From contig NZ_RSCL01000012.1 in NCBI RefSeq assembly GCF_003991905.1, positions 117,838 through 181,837 on the forward strand: DNA of 64,000 nt, given 5' to 3'. The translations under genes were made by a program, and so were the position numbers. A model generated the notes under the pieces. That model was given only the letters and a program-made list of their open reading frames with translations. It was not told the origin of the DNA and did not search any database. Positions 16,622 through 23,934 of this stretch are shown here, one piece after another. Position 1 is the first letter of the stretch. Each line of letters starts with the position of its first letter. This DNA is from Dulcicalothrix desertica PCC 7102. GTDB lineage: Bacteria; Cyanobacteriota; Cyanobacteriia; Cyanobacteriales; Nostocaceae.

Positions 16622-17993
16622 GTTATTTTTTGCTCCCATACCTTTGCTTGTAGGTGGCTGGATGTTCACAAGCAGCTTTACAGTAAGTACGATAATGCAG
16701 CAAACAACACCATACTCTACGCAACAGCAGCCAGTTGAAGTGGAGATGCCAGAACCAGCCAAGTCTTTTCTGCGAATTGGAGGCGCCGTTTTAGCAGTCG
16801 CAGCACCATCAAGTTTAGTTTTTTGGGAATTAACTAGTAAAAAACGGCATTTAACACAACCGCCTCAACTCTTATTGAAAGCGAGCCAGAATGTGTCAAA
16901 TCAACAATCTCAACCATCTTCGTTTGGGGTAGACAATACGCAACCTAAAGTTAAAAGTGTTGCTAGTACTCATACTGATATTAATCGAGTTGATACAAGC
17001 TACCAACAAACAAATAGTCCTCCAGTTCCCAAGCAAGTTCCAAATTTCTATCAAACTGGCGCCTATGAATCTATAAACTCAGGCAATAAAGTTGATGCAG
17101 AAAGGAGAATGTCGGGCGCCATCAATGAAGATAAATATGGAGACATAAAATCTCTTGTTTACGAAAACACAGTGGGCATTGTTGGTAAGGAGAAAGGGAG
17201 CGGCAAAACTTCAAAACTTGGTTATTTAATTGCCGAACATATCAAACTTGGTCATTTGGTATGGATGGTTAACCCTTTCGCCAAGGGTCAGCACTGGAAG
17301 GGAATTAAAGTTTTTGGACGTGGTTACAACTTTGTTGAAGCTACAAACGCGATTCGTGAGTTTACCCGCATTGCTTTTTTTAGAATTGCTGAAGCTGGTG
17401 ATGAAACCAAAGAATACGAACCGTTTGAAGATATCCATATTCATCTCTCGCTTGATGAAATGTCCAATTATTCGAGCGAAGTCGATAATATCGATGCTAC
17501 CGTCATGCCTAAATTCTGGGAAGCAGTGGTGCAATTTGTGCGGCAATCGAATATGTCTGTATCCTTTGCCAGCCACGGTGATACGCAAGCAATGTTAGGC
17601 GGCGCCAAAGCTCTGGCTGGAAAATCAGAAACGATTAAAGATGCGATTGTTTGGTTGTACGCCCAAGCGGTAACGGATAGAAATATTGAAGGTAATAAGC
17701 GTTGTGCTGGCTGGGCATATTTAATTCGTCCAGATGGAGGAGAGCGTCAGAAACTGCGAGTTGATATTCCAACTTGGATGCAAGGACCACCAGCAACTCG
17801 ACTTGATGGAAAAGACAAATATAACTACATACAACTCGTACAAAAATATTGCCCTCAATTTCTATACCTTCCAACTAATGCTCAACAACCTGTATCTAAT
17901 AATTCCCAAACAGAGGTTGATACAGAACAGTTTCGTCAAAAGCTAATACAACAGGAAGACATCTGGGGACTTGATGAAGAACCAAATCATTAA
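16611..17993 (+). CDS. P-loop ATPase with N-terminal membrane segments, transfer-operon core
   Basis: ATG 16611 has a perfect AAGGAGG-type site (ACCAAGGAGGATAACC) and is preferred to the upstream frame opening. The 460-residue protein has two hydrophobic segments near the N-terminus (FFAPIPLLVGGWMFTSSF and GGAVLAVAAPSSLVFWEL), a low-complexity linker, then a P-loop VGKEKGSGKT (191-200) and an aspartate motif IHLSLDEMSN (about 283) as Walker B. A His/Asp/Gln-rich region follows (FASHGDTQAMLGGAKAL). This is the general form of VirD4/TraG/FtsK-type pumps or plasmid-encoded virion-like packaging ATPases, but it is much smaller than classical TraG. Energy-supplying component of DNA or protein transfer is a reasonable inference. 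Confidence 0.65.
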   Translation: MSSKLFFAPIPLLVGGWMFTSSFTVSTIMQQTTPYSTQQQPVEVEMPEPAKSFLRIGGAVLAVAAPSSLVFWELTSKKRHLTQPPQLLLKASQNVSNQQSQPSSFGVDNTQPKVKSVASTHTDINRVDTSYQQTNSPPVPKQVPNFYQTGAYESINSGNKVDAERRMSGAINEDKYGDIKSLVYENTVGIVGKEKGSGKTSKLGYLIAEHIKLGHLVWMVNPFAKGQHWKGIKVFGRGYNFVEATNAIREFTRIAFFRIAEAGDETKEYEPFEDIHIHLSLDEMSNYSSEVDNIDATVMPKFWEAVVQFVRQSNMSVSFASHGDTQAMLGGAKALAGKSETIKDAIVWLYAQAVTDRNIEGNKRCAGWAYLIRPDGGERQKLRVDIPTWMQGPPATRLDGKDKYNYIQLVQKYCPQFLYLPTNAQQPVSNNSQTEVDTEQFRQKLIQQEDIWGLDEEPNH

Positions 17994-18008
17994 TTTAAGG
18001 AGTTTTCA

Positions 18009-18677
18009 ATGGTTAGAAAACAATTAAGAGGCGCCAACTTACCACAGTTACATTCAAGCGATTATTTAAGTACTGATGTTATGGACGCAAATTACGAAGA
18101 AGAAAACGATGATTACACCAATCGCCACAACAGAGGGTCAAACTGGCATGGACGCGCGTACCGTGCTGGACGCTATGCAAGGGGTGCTTACGATTGGGGT
18201 CAAAATTACAGTCGTGGCATTACACCCGCAATGGAAAACGGCGCCAGTGCAGCTATTGGTACTTTGGGTACTGTAGCTAGTCACACCAACCCATTTAGAC
18301 CTTGGAAGTCCTTTGCTTTTTGGTCTATGGGGATTGGAACTTTGATTGTTGGTGGATGGGTTGCCCAATTCTTTTTGGGTGGACTAATTGCAACTCGTAA
18401 TCCGAGACAGCTTCCACAAAATGCCCCCACCGCAGTTAGGTTTGGACATGGTGTTGTCAATGCTGGTAAACCTGTTGCAGCAGGGGTTTGGAATGGGTTT
18501 GGCACTGTTGCGACGGGAGCCGGTGACAGTTTAGATAAAGCTGTACGGTTAAATTCAGGCACCTCAGACGATTGGCAACAACCAAGAGTAACTGTACAAC
18601 AAGCCCAACAATCAACTACTACTTTACCCTTAACTAATTGGACAGGCGCCGGAAGGAGTGAGGGAGGGAGAGAGTGA
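18009..18677 (+). CDS. Glycine-rich membrane protein, transfer-operon member
   Basis: Start supported by AAGGAG 6 bases upstream. 222 residues; a His/Asn/Arg/Tyr-rich N-terminal part (RHNRGSNWHGRAYRAGRYAR), then a membrane segment (FAFWSMGIGTLIVGGWVAQFFLGGLIA), then Ala/Gly/Val-rich region. The C-terminus (AGRSEGGRE) is encoded by the purine-rich tandem repeat at 18650 on, so the end may have been altered by that insertion. Unknown function. Confidence 0.55.
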   Translation: MVRKQLRGANLPQLHSSDYLSTDVMDANYEEENDDYTNRHNRGSNWHGRAYRAGRYARGAYDWGQNYSRGITPAMENGASAAIGTLGTVASHTNPFRPWKSFAFWSMGIGTLIVGGWVAQFFLGGLIATRNPRQLPQNAPTAVRFGHGVVNAGKPVAAGVWNGFGTVATGAGDSLDKAVRLNSGTSDDWQQPRVTVQQAQQSTTTLPLTNWTGAGRSEGGRE

Positions 18678-18785
18678 GAGAGGGAGGGAATAACATCGCA
18701 AAACACAGTTTACATGATGAGGGTAAAGTAGATTCCTTGCCCTCACTCCCTCACTCCTTCACTCCCTCACTCCCTCATTCCTCTT
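18650..18785. repeat. Purine/pyrimidine-rich inverted short tandem repeats
   Basis: From 18650 a (GGAGTGAGGGA)-type run is followed from about 18737 by its complementary form (CTCACTCCCTCACTCC repeated). The two can pair as a long imperfect stem. Such short tandem repeats occur across heterocyst-forming cyanobacteria. Here it forms the end of one gene and the start of the next. Confidence 0.6.
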
Positions 18786-19129
18786 GGATAAAGATTCCTC
18801 CCTTGAGCTTCCTGGTTACAGGCGCCATATTTATTGTGTTTGTTTTAGATATGGCTAGTCCCGGCTATGGTTCGTTTGCTCTAATTCCAAACTGGCGCCT
18901 AAATATCGCATCACTAACAACTGATGTACGCTCCGACTTGGAAAATTTGATGCGTTCAAAATCACCCATATACAGCACACAAAAACAGCCTATGAAAAAT
19001 TATAGTCTCGCTAAAGATTGTCGAACTTTGCTAGATGCTTACAAAAAGGGGCATAAATGCCAATTCGAGCCACCGACTTACTCAAATACCTCCCTCCAGA
19101 AGTCCAATATCACGAAATCAAAGCAGTAG
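18674..19129 (+). CDS. Hypothetical membrane protein, start uncertain
   Basis: The frame opens with GTG 18674, overlapping the previous stop (GTGA), but its first 35 residues are encoded by the tandem repeat, so the true start may be different. Then IPPLSFLVTGAIFIVFVLDMAS is a clear membrane segment, followed by a short extracytoplasmic or cytoplasmic polar domain. The last 25 codons overlap the next gene by 73 bases. It fits the run of small membrane proteins in this operon. Confidence 0.45.
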   Translation: MREGGNNIAKHSLHDEGKVDSLPSLPHSFTPSLPHSSWIKIPPLSFLVTGAIFIVFVLDMASPGYGSFALIPNWRLNIASLTTDVRSDLENLMRSKSPIYSTQKQPMKNYSLAKDCRTLLDAYKKGHKCQFEPPTYSNTSLQKSNITKSKQ

Positions 19130-19917
19130 AAGAAGCACTTCGCCAAAATGTTATAGCTCAAGCTAGGGGACGTATTTGCTGTTTTGGATTGTCTTTGATT
19201 ATGGCAATCGCGATTGTTCATCCTGGTGTTAATGCGTGGGTTGAAAGCAAACTTCAGTTAAACCGGATTATTGGTATCGGTTCTACAACGGATGCACAGG
19301 TCAAAGAAGCAGATAAAATCGCTGCTGCGCTCGTAGATTACGCGCGCGCTCACAATTGGGAAATAAGAACTGGCGCCCATCGTTACAACATCTTTTACGT
19401 TCAAGGAATGTTTCCCAATGGTGTTAGTAACGATAACGCTCCCAACCAATTCAATGATAGTCGCTTTTTAGTTGAAGTCAATCCGACTCCACGTTTGATT
19501 GGCGCCTGGGATGCTTCTGTTGAACCGGGAAATCATTACACCAAGCAACCAATGAATGCGTCGGGTGCGGCGCATATACAAGTACCAGGGCAGTATAAAG
19601 CATGGCGTATTGGTATGCATAAAAACCGAGAACTTGCTTTGGTACAAGTGGCGCCTGTTGATATATCGCGCGATAAAAACCGTAATGGTAAGGCTGATGA
19701 AGGTGATTTGAAACAGCGCGCGTTAATTGGCGCCAATCAACATAGCGCACATGACCAGAAGTTAGTTGATGATGCAAGTGCAGGTTGTCCGGTAGGACGA
19801 ACATCCAAAGGACATCAGGAATTTATGAGATTTTTACAACAAGACGCTGATTATTCTCTGAACAAAAAATTTATCTTTTCTACGGGTTTTATTACTGCCA
19901 AGGATTTGAGGTTCTAA
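19057..19917 (+). CDS. Probable peptidoglycan-active protein (YkuD-like H...SAGC motif)
   Basis: 286 residues. A membrane segment lies at 43-63 (ICCFGLSLIMAIAIVHPGVNAW). The remainder resembles a cyanobacterial family with NxFND(S/T)RFLVE, GAWDASVEPGNHYT and NQH...ASAGCPVGRTSKGHQEFM. The His and the SxGC are spaced similarly to the catalytic H-(x)n-S/T-x-G-C of YkuD-type L,D-transpeptidases or related hydrolases; assignment to that fold is inference. As a membrane-anchored wall enzyme in a transfer-like operon it could open peptidoglycan locally. Confidence 0.55.
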   Translation: MPIRATDLLKYLPPEVQYHEIKAVEEALRQNVIAQARGRICCFGLSLIMAIAIVHPGVNAWVESKLQLNRIIGIGSTTDAQVKEADKIAAALVDYARAHNWEIRTGAHRYNIFYVQGMFPNGVSNDNAPNQFNDSRFLVEVNPTPRLIGAWDASVEPGNHYTKQPMNASGAAHIQVPGQYKAWRIGMHKNRELALVQVAPVDISRDKNRNGKADEGDLKQRALIGANQHSAHDQKLVDDASAGCPVGRTSKGHQEFMRFLQQDADYSLNKKFIFSTGFITAKDLRF

Positions 19918-19919
19918 TT

Positions 19920-20279
19920 ATGTCGAGAAATAGAGTATTAAATAATCAACATTCTGAGCTAGTTTCTGAAGCTGTAACAGGAATTTTAGCTGTTTTAAAG
20001 CAACTTTATGCCGCTGCGTATACGTTTTCAGAACATAGTGATTTTTTAGATGAGGCATTGCAAGATACAGAGCAACTGTTATTACAATTCCCGGTTGGTT
20101 TAGAAGGACAATTTATTGCAAATGGGGTTGATTTTACTACTGCCATTAGATTGATAGCCGCGTTGGATAGATTTGATTTAACCGAAGGCGTAGAAATACT
20201 GAAGTCAATTCGCGACCCTAGGACTTGTGGAATTGCTCAAAGAATTTTTAGTCGGATGGCGCAATCAAGGGGTTTGTAA
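19920..20279 (+). CDS. Hypothetical protein, transfer-operon member
   Basis: A 119-residue helical protein (SELVSEAVTGILAVLKQLYAA, FLDEALQDTEQLLLQFPV, LIAALDRFDLTEGVEILKSI). No signal, no membrane helix and no known domain. Follows the previous gene by 2 bases and its stop TAA is immediately followed by the next ATG, so it belongs to the operon. Confidence 0.5.
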   Translation: MSRNRVLNNQHSELVSEAVTGILAVLKQLYAAAYTFSEHSDFLDEALQDTEQLLLQFPVGLEGQFIANGVDFTTAIRLIAALDRFDLTEGVEILKSIRDPRTCGIAQRIFSRMAQSRGL

Positions 20280-20735
20280 ATGAAGACGAAAAAATATCTT
20301 TCCCCAAGTGATTATTATTTGTACATGAAGTCTGATGCTTGGAGAAATAAGCACTATTATTGGCTAAAGCAATGTAATTACCGATGCTCAATGTTTCCTT
20401 GGGTCAGAATTGGAAAATATGCATCTAAAAAGTACGGCAAATATAGTATACACCATACGGGTGTTGGTTATCGCCACTTGGGACATGAAGAGTTGTGGAC
20501 AGATGTACTTCCGCTGTGCCCACTCGCTCACTGGCTAATTCATGGTGGGCATATGAAAGCTAAAGCTCCCTGGAAACCGAATATTGTTCAAAAAACACTG
20601 CACTTTTGGTGTAGTTTACCACTGCTATTAAAACAGTTAGTATTTTTGGTTGTTGGATTACTGATTGCATATCTTGTTTCTTGGTGGATGTGTTTTATTT
20701 TAGGTGCTTTTCTTTTAGTATTGCTGTTTAGCTAA
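20280..20735 (+). CDS. HNH-nuclease-like domain fused to C-terminal membrane helices
   Basis: 151 residues. The segment NYRCSMFPW ... IHHTGVGYRHLGHE ... DVLPLCPLAHWLIHGG has the order of an HNH nuclease: first Cys pair (here C-x3-C, irregular), IHH, and C-x3-H with final H. The histidines of the beta-beta-alpha metal site are present, but the first zinc knuckle is imperfect. After residue 100 there are two hydrophobic stretches (LLKQLVFLVVGLLIAYLV and WMCFILGAFLLVLLF), an unusual membrane attachment for a nuclease. Could be a nicking enzyme or a degenerated domain. Confidence 0.5.
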   Translation: MKTKKYLSPSDYYLYMKSDAWRNKHYYWLKQCNYRCSMFPWVRIGKYASKKYGKYSIHHTGVGYRHLGHEELWTDVLPLCPLAHWLIHGGHMKAKAPWKPNIVQKTLHFWCSLPLLLKQLVFLVVGLLIAYLVSWWMCFILGAFLLVLLFS

Positions 20736-20740
20736 CTTCC

Positions 20741-21598
20741 ATGTATTTACAAAAGCTAGGGCGTAAGTGGGATTTCCTCAACGCCCTATTATTAGTTGGT
20801 ATCGTCATCTTTGTATTTAGTAAACCTGCAATAAAATTTGGCTCTGATAGTTTAAATAATCTGAGTGAATTTAATACATCTTATTCAGGTAAGCTAAATA
20901 CTTTATTCGCTAATAATTCTTCAGTAGGAGTGTTAGCATTGTGTGCTGCGGAAGGTAACTGTACCATTGAAGGAAATAAAACTTCTTTATACTACGGGCA
21001 TGTTGACCCTGGAAACAGAGTTAGTAACAGAGGCTGGTGTAGCGACCAAGGTAGAGGAGGAACTAACTTGCAAAATGCGGATGCTGGCTGTTTAAAAAGA
21101 ACTCAAAGTCGTATTTCTGTATTAGTTCGTAAAATGCAAGTTGCTGGGTTCAATCCAGAAGAAAATGTAGAAGTGTTTTTGAATTCGATTGACCAATGGA
21201 ATCAAGCATCTCCTCGTGTTAGTAATACATTTGCACAACGCTATGCAAATGCTATCAAACAAGGATTGAAGGGTAAAGAGGCCATCTTGTGGGCAAGAGT
21301 TGAAGCTTTTCGCAAGAACAATGGAGAGTTGGAGGCTGGTAACTCACGAGTCGGCTTGTTCTCGATTTGTGCTAATCCAAGCAATACATACTATACAACT
21401 CGGTTGCAGCAGTACCCCGTGTGGTCAGAACGTTGGCGTTGGAACTGTATTGCTCTGGATCAACGGCGCCGTTTAGAAGCGATAGACCAAGTTTTGACAA
21501 AAGCTGCTGATGGTGTTGCTCCCAGTCACTCCATAAATAGCAATAAGTCAAATTCCTCTAAGCTTTCAAAGTATGCTAGTAACCCACTTTGCCACTAA
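20741..21598 (+). CDS. Hypothetical secreted/anchored protein, likely lytic enzyme relative
   Basis: 285 residues. One N-terminal hydrophobic segment (FLNALLLVGIVIFVF) and a long extracytoplasmic part. The stretch GNCTIEGNKTSLYYGHVDPGN followed by RGWCSDQGRGGT and DAGCLKRTQ matches a family in cyanobacteria with GHxDPGN and repeated cysteines, reminiscent of lysozyme-like domains; the catalytic residue cannot be named. Last gene of the operon, stop at 21598; its end overlaps the small minus-strand ORF. Confidence refers to the coding call rather than the function. Confidence 0.55.
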   Translation: MYLQKLGRKWDFLNALLLVGIVIFVFSKPAIKFGSDSLNNLSEFNTSYSGKLNTLFANNSSVGVLALCAAEGNCTIEGNKTSLYYGHVDPGNRVSNRGWCSDQGRGGTNLQNADAGCLKRTQSRISVLVRKMQVAGFNPEENVEVFLNSIDQWNQASPRVSNTFAQRYANAIKQGLKGKEAILWARVEAFRKNNGELEAGNSRVGLFSICANPSNTYYTTRLQQYPVWSERWRWNCIALDQRRRLEAIDQVLTKAADGVAPSHSINSNKSNSSKLSKYASNPLCH

Positions 21599-21772
21599 GC
21601 AATCGCGTGTTCCGTCAAATTTTTTTACCCATATCATCGAAAGTTGAGGAGAGGCTTTTTTCGGACTTTCTTTTTGAGGAATCGTTGAGGATAAATATGG
21701 TTCGGTGGGATTTTCAATCAAATCTTTATTTGCAATAGTGTTGGATTTTTTTTGATGAGGAATAGATAGCAT
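21566..21772 (-). CDS. Small ORF with shared-promoter module
   Basis: 68 codons from an ATG with CAGGAAAATAAAT before it (AGGA at 8-10 bases). MLSIPHQKKSNTIANKDL to WVTSIL; no signal peptide, no recognised domain. Its first part (polar, with LSSTIPQKESPKKASPQ) could be a leader-like sequence. It overlaps the end of the convergent 20741 gene by 33 bases. What argues for it is a sequence upstream that matches, on this strand, the module found before other short peptides (see 21841-21936). Confidence 0.4.
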   Translation of the reverse strand: MLSIPHQKKSNTIANKDLIENPTEPYLSSTIPQKESPKKASPQLSMIWVKKFDGTRDCLVAKWVTSIL

Positions 21773-21840
21773 ATTTATTTTCCTGAATAGCTTGTAATAG
21801 TTGAAATTTGAGCTTATTACAACACTGATATTAAGCAAAA

Positions 21841-21936
21841 TAACTACGTAATGTATTCACCTTTTCTGCAAAATTAGTTGCATAATTTATACTTTAGGAT
21901 TACATGATTGTGCATTTTTTTGTGCAGAAAACTGTA
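21841..21936 (-). promoter_or_regulatory. Shared upstream module, copy F (minus strand)
   Basis: Read on the minus strand: ACAGTTTTCTGCAC (complement of 21922-21935), a short A-run, TGCACAATCA, then GCAGAAAAGGTGAATACATTA and a TTAATATCAGTGTT-type string. The same order, CAGTTTTCTGCA then TGCA then AAAAGTGAATGTATA and ATATTAAG, stands upstream of 41671 and 44291. Points at the small minus-strand ORF. Match done by eye. Confidence 0.45.
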
Positions 21937-22122
21937 TATGCTATTTGCTATTTTTGCGATAAATACAATATTTATTTTAACTACAAGCCCAATTTAGCTG
22001 GTACTAGCATTGAAGTAAATTTCAGTCAATGCATCAACATGCAAACAATTATGCGTTAACTCGCAAGACTTGGTAATAAAAAAGTCGGCAAAATACAACA
22101 CAACAAAAAGGAATAAGCAAAA

Positions 22123-23934
22123 ATGATGAACACAGAAATGTTTGCCCACAACGTACAGACACAGCAGAACAACACAGAAAAAAATTACGACGTAGTGGTA
22201 ATTGGGGCTGGACCGATTGGGATTTTCTACGCAGCTATGCTCAAAAAGATGCGTCCGCAGACTACCATTGCCCTATTGGAGAGGAAAGCCAAACCTGGAC
22301 ACAAAGTGGGGGAAAGTACTTTGAGCACAACGGTGCGGGCGTTCCGTGCTATGGGCTTGTCGATGCCAGTGTTGCGCCGTTTGTTTGGCAAAAAAGCGGG
22401 ATTGCGCTTCTTCCACACTCATCCCGACACAGATCAACTCGAAAAGGAGATTGACGTAGTGGATATTGAAGAAACCTTCCAGGTGGAGCGACGGGTATTA
22501 GAGATGGTGTTGCAAGAAACTGTCCGTCGTCGGGGGATCGATATCTTGACCAACACTACTTTTATCCCGAAAGCAAGCACAATCACTGCCGCAGGCAACC
22601 AGTTAGTCTGCGAAACCGCTACGGGTGAACATATCACTTTGCATAGCCATCTGGTAGTAGATGCTAGTGGTCCTGCCAGTATGTTACCTAAACATTTTGG
22701 TGTCTATCGCAAAAATATGGAGATGTATGATACCTTCAATTGCAACGCTTATTACGCTTACTTCAAATTAAAGAAGGATGTAGCTCTGCGCTTTTGGGAA
22801 TATCCCACCACACGGCATATCACTTTTCCAGGTGGTTGGATGTGGTTTATCACGTTGGTGTCGTGGCAGAAAACACCGGATGCCAACTTAGCACAGATAG
22901 TTAAACGCTTATTAGATGAGTCGGATGCTCCCGACCCGACCTATCCCACTCGTAAGGAGCTAGAAGCTGAGTATGGTGGTCAAAGTGAGCAGATGATCAG
23001 CGTTGGCTTAACCATCCGTGCTGACCAGGACGACTCACATGGTAGTATTGGCGATCGCTTCGCTCATTATGTCAAGAAACATCCGGCAATTGAGTGGCTG
23101 ATGTCACATTATGAGTTGGTAGAGGAGCCTTACCCAGAACAAAAGTTTCCTTGGTTTTCCGTCACCAACATGGCACATGATGCGGAACAATTTGCTGGTG
23201 ACGGTTGGTGTGCGATTGGCGATGCTGCTCTCTTCTCCAACCCCATAATTTCACCTGGTATGACTTTCGGTACAGGTACGTCTTACATGGCAGCCTGCGA
23301 TTCCGCCGCAGGATTAGATCGCAAAGACCTCAGCCGTGCTACCTTTGCCAAATACGAAACCTATGCCCGCACGCTGATTGATGCCTTATTGGATGATACC
23401 GACACGCTGTATCGGTCGTTTGCCCATGTAGATAGTTATGAACGGGTACTTGCTAACAAATTCTTCTCTGGGATAGAAGATATCCTTGAGCGCACCGAGT
23501 ATTCCGCCACAGATCCCTATGTCTGGAATTTTTTGCATCCCGACAATATGCAGCGCATTAAAGCAGTCAAAGTAATCTTTCAAGAAGGCGAGAAAGCCGA
23601 TAAATCACCCACACTCATAGCGCAAGAAGTGAGCGCACTGATTACACCCTACATTGCTGAAGTAACGTCTCGTCCTGAAATCGTTGCACTACGGCTGGGG
23701 CGCTTCTTCAATTTTTACGACGATCTCGGTCACTATGCCGAAAAAGCCAGCAAAGAACGGGGTAATGTCAAGTTTATGCGCTGTTCTAGTTGTAACCTTT
23801 TTACTGATGATGCGCTCTCTAGTTGCCCAGTTTGTGGTGAGCCGATAAACCATCAAAATCAAGAGCCAAGTTCCAATCCTCCAAAGCAAGGTGCGATCGC
23901 GGCAATATTTCCTTTAATTACAAGCCCGACTTAA
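22123..23934 (+). CDS. Flavin-dependent halogenase
   Basis: 603 residues with an FAD-binding GAGPIG (28-33), the halogenase signature GHKVGES (59-65) holding the lysine that corresponds to the chloramine-forming Lys, and GGWMWFIT (237-244), matching the WxWxIP-type halogenase motif with Thr for Pro. WCAIGDAALFSNPIISPG is the second FAD motif. The end has four cysteines (CSSC ... CPVC, about 557-577) as a zinc ribbon. Such enzymes halogenate tryptophan, phenols or peptide-bound residues using FADH2 supplied by a reductase. Start: AAGGAATAAGCAAAA before ATG 22123. No reductase gene follows. The gene holds no GGCGCC but two HIP1 octamers (23051, 23892), unlike the rest. Confidence 0.85.
   Translation: MMNTEMFAHNVQTQQNNTEKNYDVVVIGAGPIGIFYAAMLKKMRPQTTIALLERKAKPGHKVGESTLSTTVRAFRAMGLSMPVLRRLFGKKAGLRFFHTHPDTDQLEKEIDVVDIEETFQVERRVLEMVLQETVRRRGIDILTNTTFIPKASTITAAGNQLVCETATGEHITLHSHLVVDASGPASMLPKHFGVYRKNMEMYDTFNCNAYYAYFKLKKDVALRFWEYPTTRHITFPGGWMWFITLVSWQKTPDANLAQIVKRLLDESDAPDPTYPTRKELEAEYGGQSEQMISVGLTIRADQDDSHGSIGDRFAHYVKKHPAIEWLMSHYELVEEPYPEQKFPWFSVTNMAHDAEQFAGDGWCAIGDAALFSNPIISPGMTFGTGTSYMAACDSAAGLDRKDLSRATFAKYETYARTLIDALLDDTDTLYRSFAHVDSYERVLANKFFSGIEDILERTEYSATDPYVWNFLHPDNMQRIKAVKVIFQEGEKADKSPTLIAQEVSALITPYIAEVTSRPEIVALRLGRFFNFYDDLGHYAEKASKERGNVKFMRCSSCNLFTDDALSSCPVCGEPINHQNQEPSSNPPKQGAIAAIFPLITSPT

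Noticed and set aside
18650..18785. CRISPR-like tandem repeat
   Set aside because: It is a simple purine/pyrimidine run without unique spacers.
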